Positions 63,727 to 64,000 of a stretch of 64,000 nt of DNA are shown here, in pieces. A program made the translations under genes and the position numbers. The stretch comes from an uncultured Leptolinea sp. GTDB lineage: Bacteria > Chloroflexota > Anaerolineae > Anaerolineales > Anaerolineaceae. The stretch spans positions 1 to 64,000 of the forward strand of contig CAIKMQ010000020.1 of NCBI GenBank assembly GCA_903828565.1, written 5' to 3'. The notes under the pieces are model-generated. The model was given only the letters and a program-made list of their open reading frames with translations. It had not been told where the DNA came from and searched no databases. How positions within the stretch are numbered: position 1 is the first letter of the stretch; the number at the start of each line of letters is the position of its first letter.

Positions 63727-63957
63727 CTACGGTTGGCCGTAAGTGTATTCCCCCAGCAGCCCGTCGCGACCGGCAATGAACATCACTTCGAGCATCGTCT
63801 CGACCCCCAGCTTGGCGCGGATGTTGGCGCAGTGGAAGTGGATGGTGCGCGAGGTGAGGTGCATGCGGCGCGCGGCCACTTTGACGCACACGCCCTGCGC
63901 CAGCAGCCGCAGCACGGTGATCTCACGTTCGGTCAGTGGGTCATGTTCCGGGGGCAT
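63727..63957 (-). CDS. Single-domain LuxR/GerE-type DNA-binding protein
   Basis: 76 residues consisting almost only of the LuxR-type helix-turn-helix: PLTEREITVLRLLAQGVCVK, AARRMHLTSRTIHFHCANIR, AKLGVETMLEVMF. No receiver or sensor domain is attached. The frame is open to 63996, but TATAAT (63969-63964) ends 6 bases before ATG 63957, which sets this start and a leaderless mRNA. Target genes unknown. Confidence 0.82.
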   Translation of the reverse strand: MPPEHDPLTEREITVLRLLAQGVCVKVAARRMHLTSRTIHFHCANIRAKLGVETMLEVMFIAGRDGLLGEYTYGQP

Positions 63958-63963
63958 GCATCT

Positions 63964-63969
63964 ATTATA
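63964..63969 (-). promoter_or_regulatory. Extended -10 element of the LuxR-type gene
   Basis: TGCTATAAT on the minus strand (TG-N-TATAAT, extended -10 form), 6 bases before the ATG; no -35 seen. Confidence 0.6.
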
Positions 63970-64000
63970 GCACAAGTGTTCTATATATACCCCCACATTT

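Overview
The window reads as bacterial chromosome from Chloroflexota, most probably class Anaerolineae. This is an inference from several features together: moderate to high G+C, an archaeal-type prolyl-tRNA synthetase, a tryptophanase, a fused b/delta ATP synthase subunit, zinc-ribbon forms of S14, S4, L24 and L36, and a complex I membrane-arm cluster with two NuoM-type subunits. No rRNA, tRNA, CRISPR array, insertion sequence or prophage was recognised. Almost the whole window is densely coding, and no gap longer than 300 bases lacks a gene.

Bases 1-17260 hold the str-end/S10/spc/alpha ribosomal supercluster: tuf (3' end, with an in-frame TAA), rpsJ, rplC, rplD, rplW, rplB, rpsS, rplV, rpsC, rplP, rpmC, rpsQ, rplN, rplX, rplE, rpsN, rpsH, rplF, rplR, rpsE, rpmD, rplO, secY, adk, map, rpmJ, rpsM, rpsK, rpsD, rpoA, rplQ, truA, rplM, rpsI. 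infA is missing from its usual slot. Two gaps (540-775 and 13020-13117) can fold into elaborate RNA structures and may be ribosomal-protein autoregulatory elements. After a terminator come mazG, a convergent tryptophanase gene, a D,D-carboxypeptidase and a membrane protein of unknown function.

Bases 21797-33192 are an energy block: nuoA-H-J-K-L-M-M'-N (membrane arm only), then atpI-atpB-atpE-atpFH (Fo part only). The peripheral arm of complex I and the F1 head must be encoded elsewhere. murE, a LOG-family gene, proS, a helical unknown, rpsO and pnp follow.

The most striking locus is 40626-41729. A DsrE-family sulfur-relay gene on the minus strand is interrupted by an in-frame TGA exactly where the family has the first Cys of its CxxC motif. 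The TGA is followed at once by a hairpin with bacterial SECIS geometry, so the gene very probably encodes a selenoprotein (UxxC). It is divergent from an ArsR-rhodanese fusion regulator, with a near-palindrome overlapping the promoters between them.

The last third carries a methyltransferase, an EF-G-like GTPase, a DHH-CBS-nucleotidyltransferase fusion, a sulfur-carrier module (two MoaD/ThiS-like proteins plus an E1-rhodanese), a PIG-L deacetylase, an FHA protein, an AI-2E-family transporter, clpC, a cNMP/PH-domain membrane protein, def-recF, and the minus-strand cluster udk-VTT-M20 peptidase-rsmG. At least seven genes have a -10 hexamer 6-8 bases before their start codon, which implies frequent leaderless transcription. 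A perfect GAAC-N4-GTTC LexA-type box precedes a small unknown gene near the right edge.
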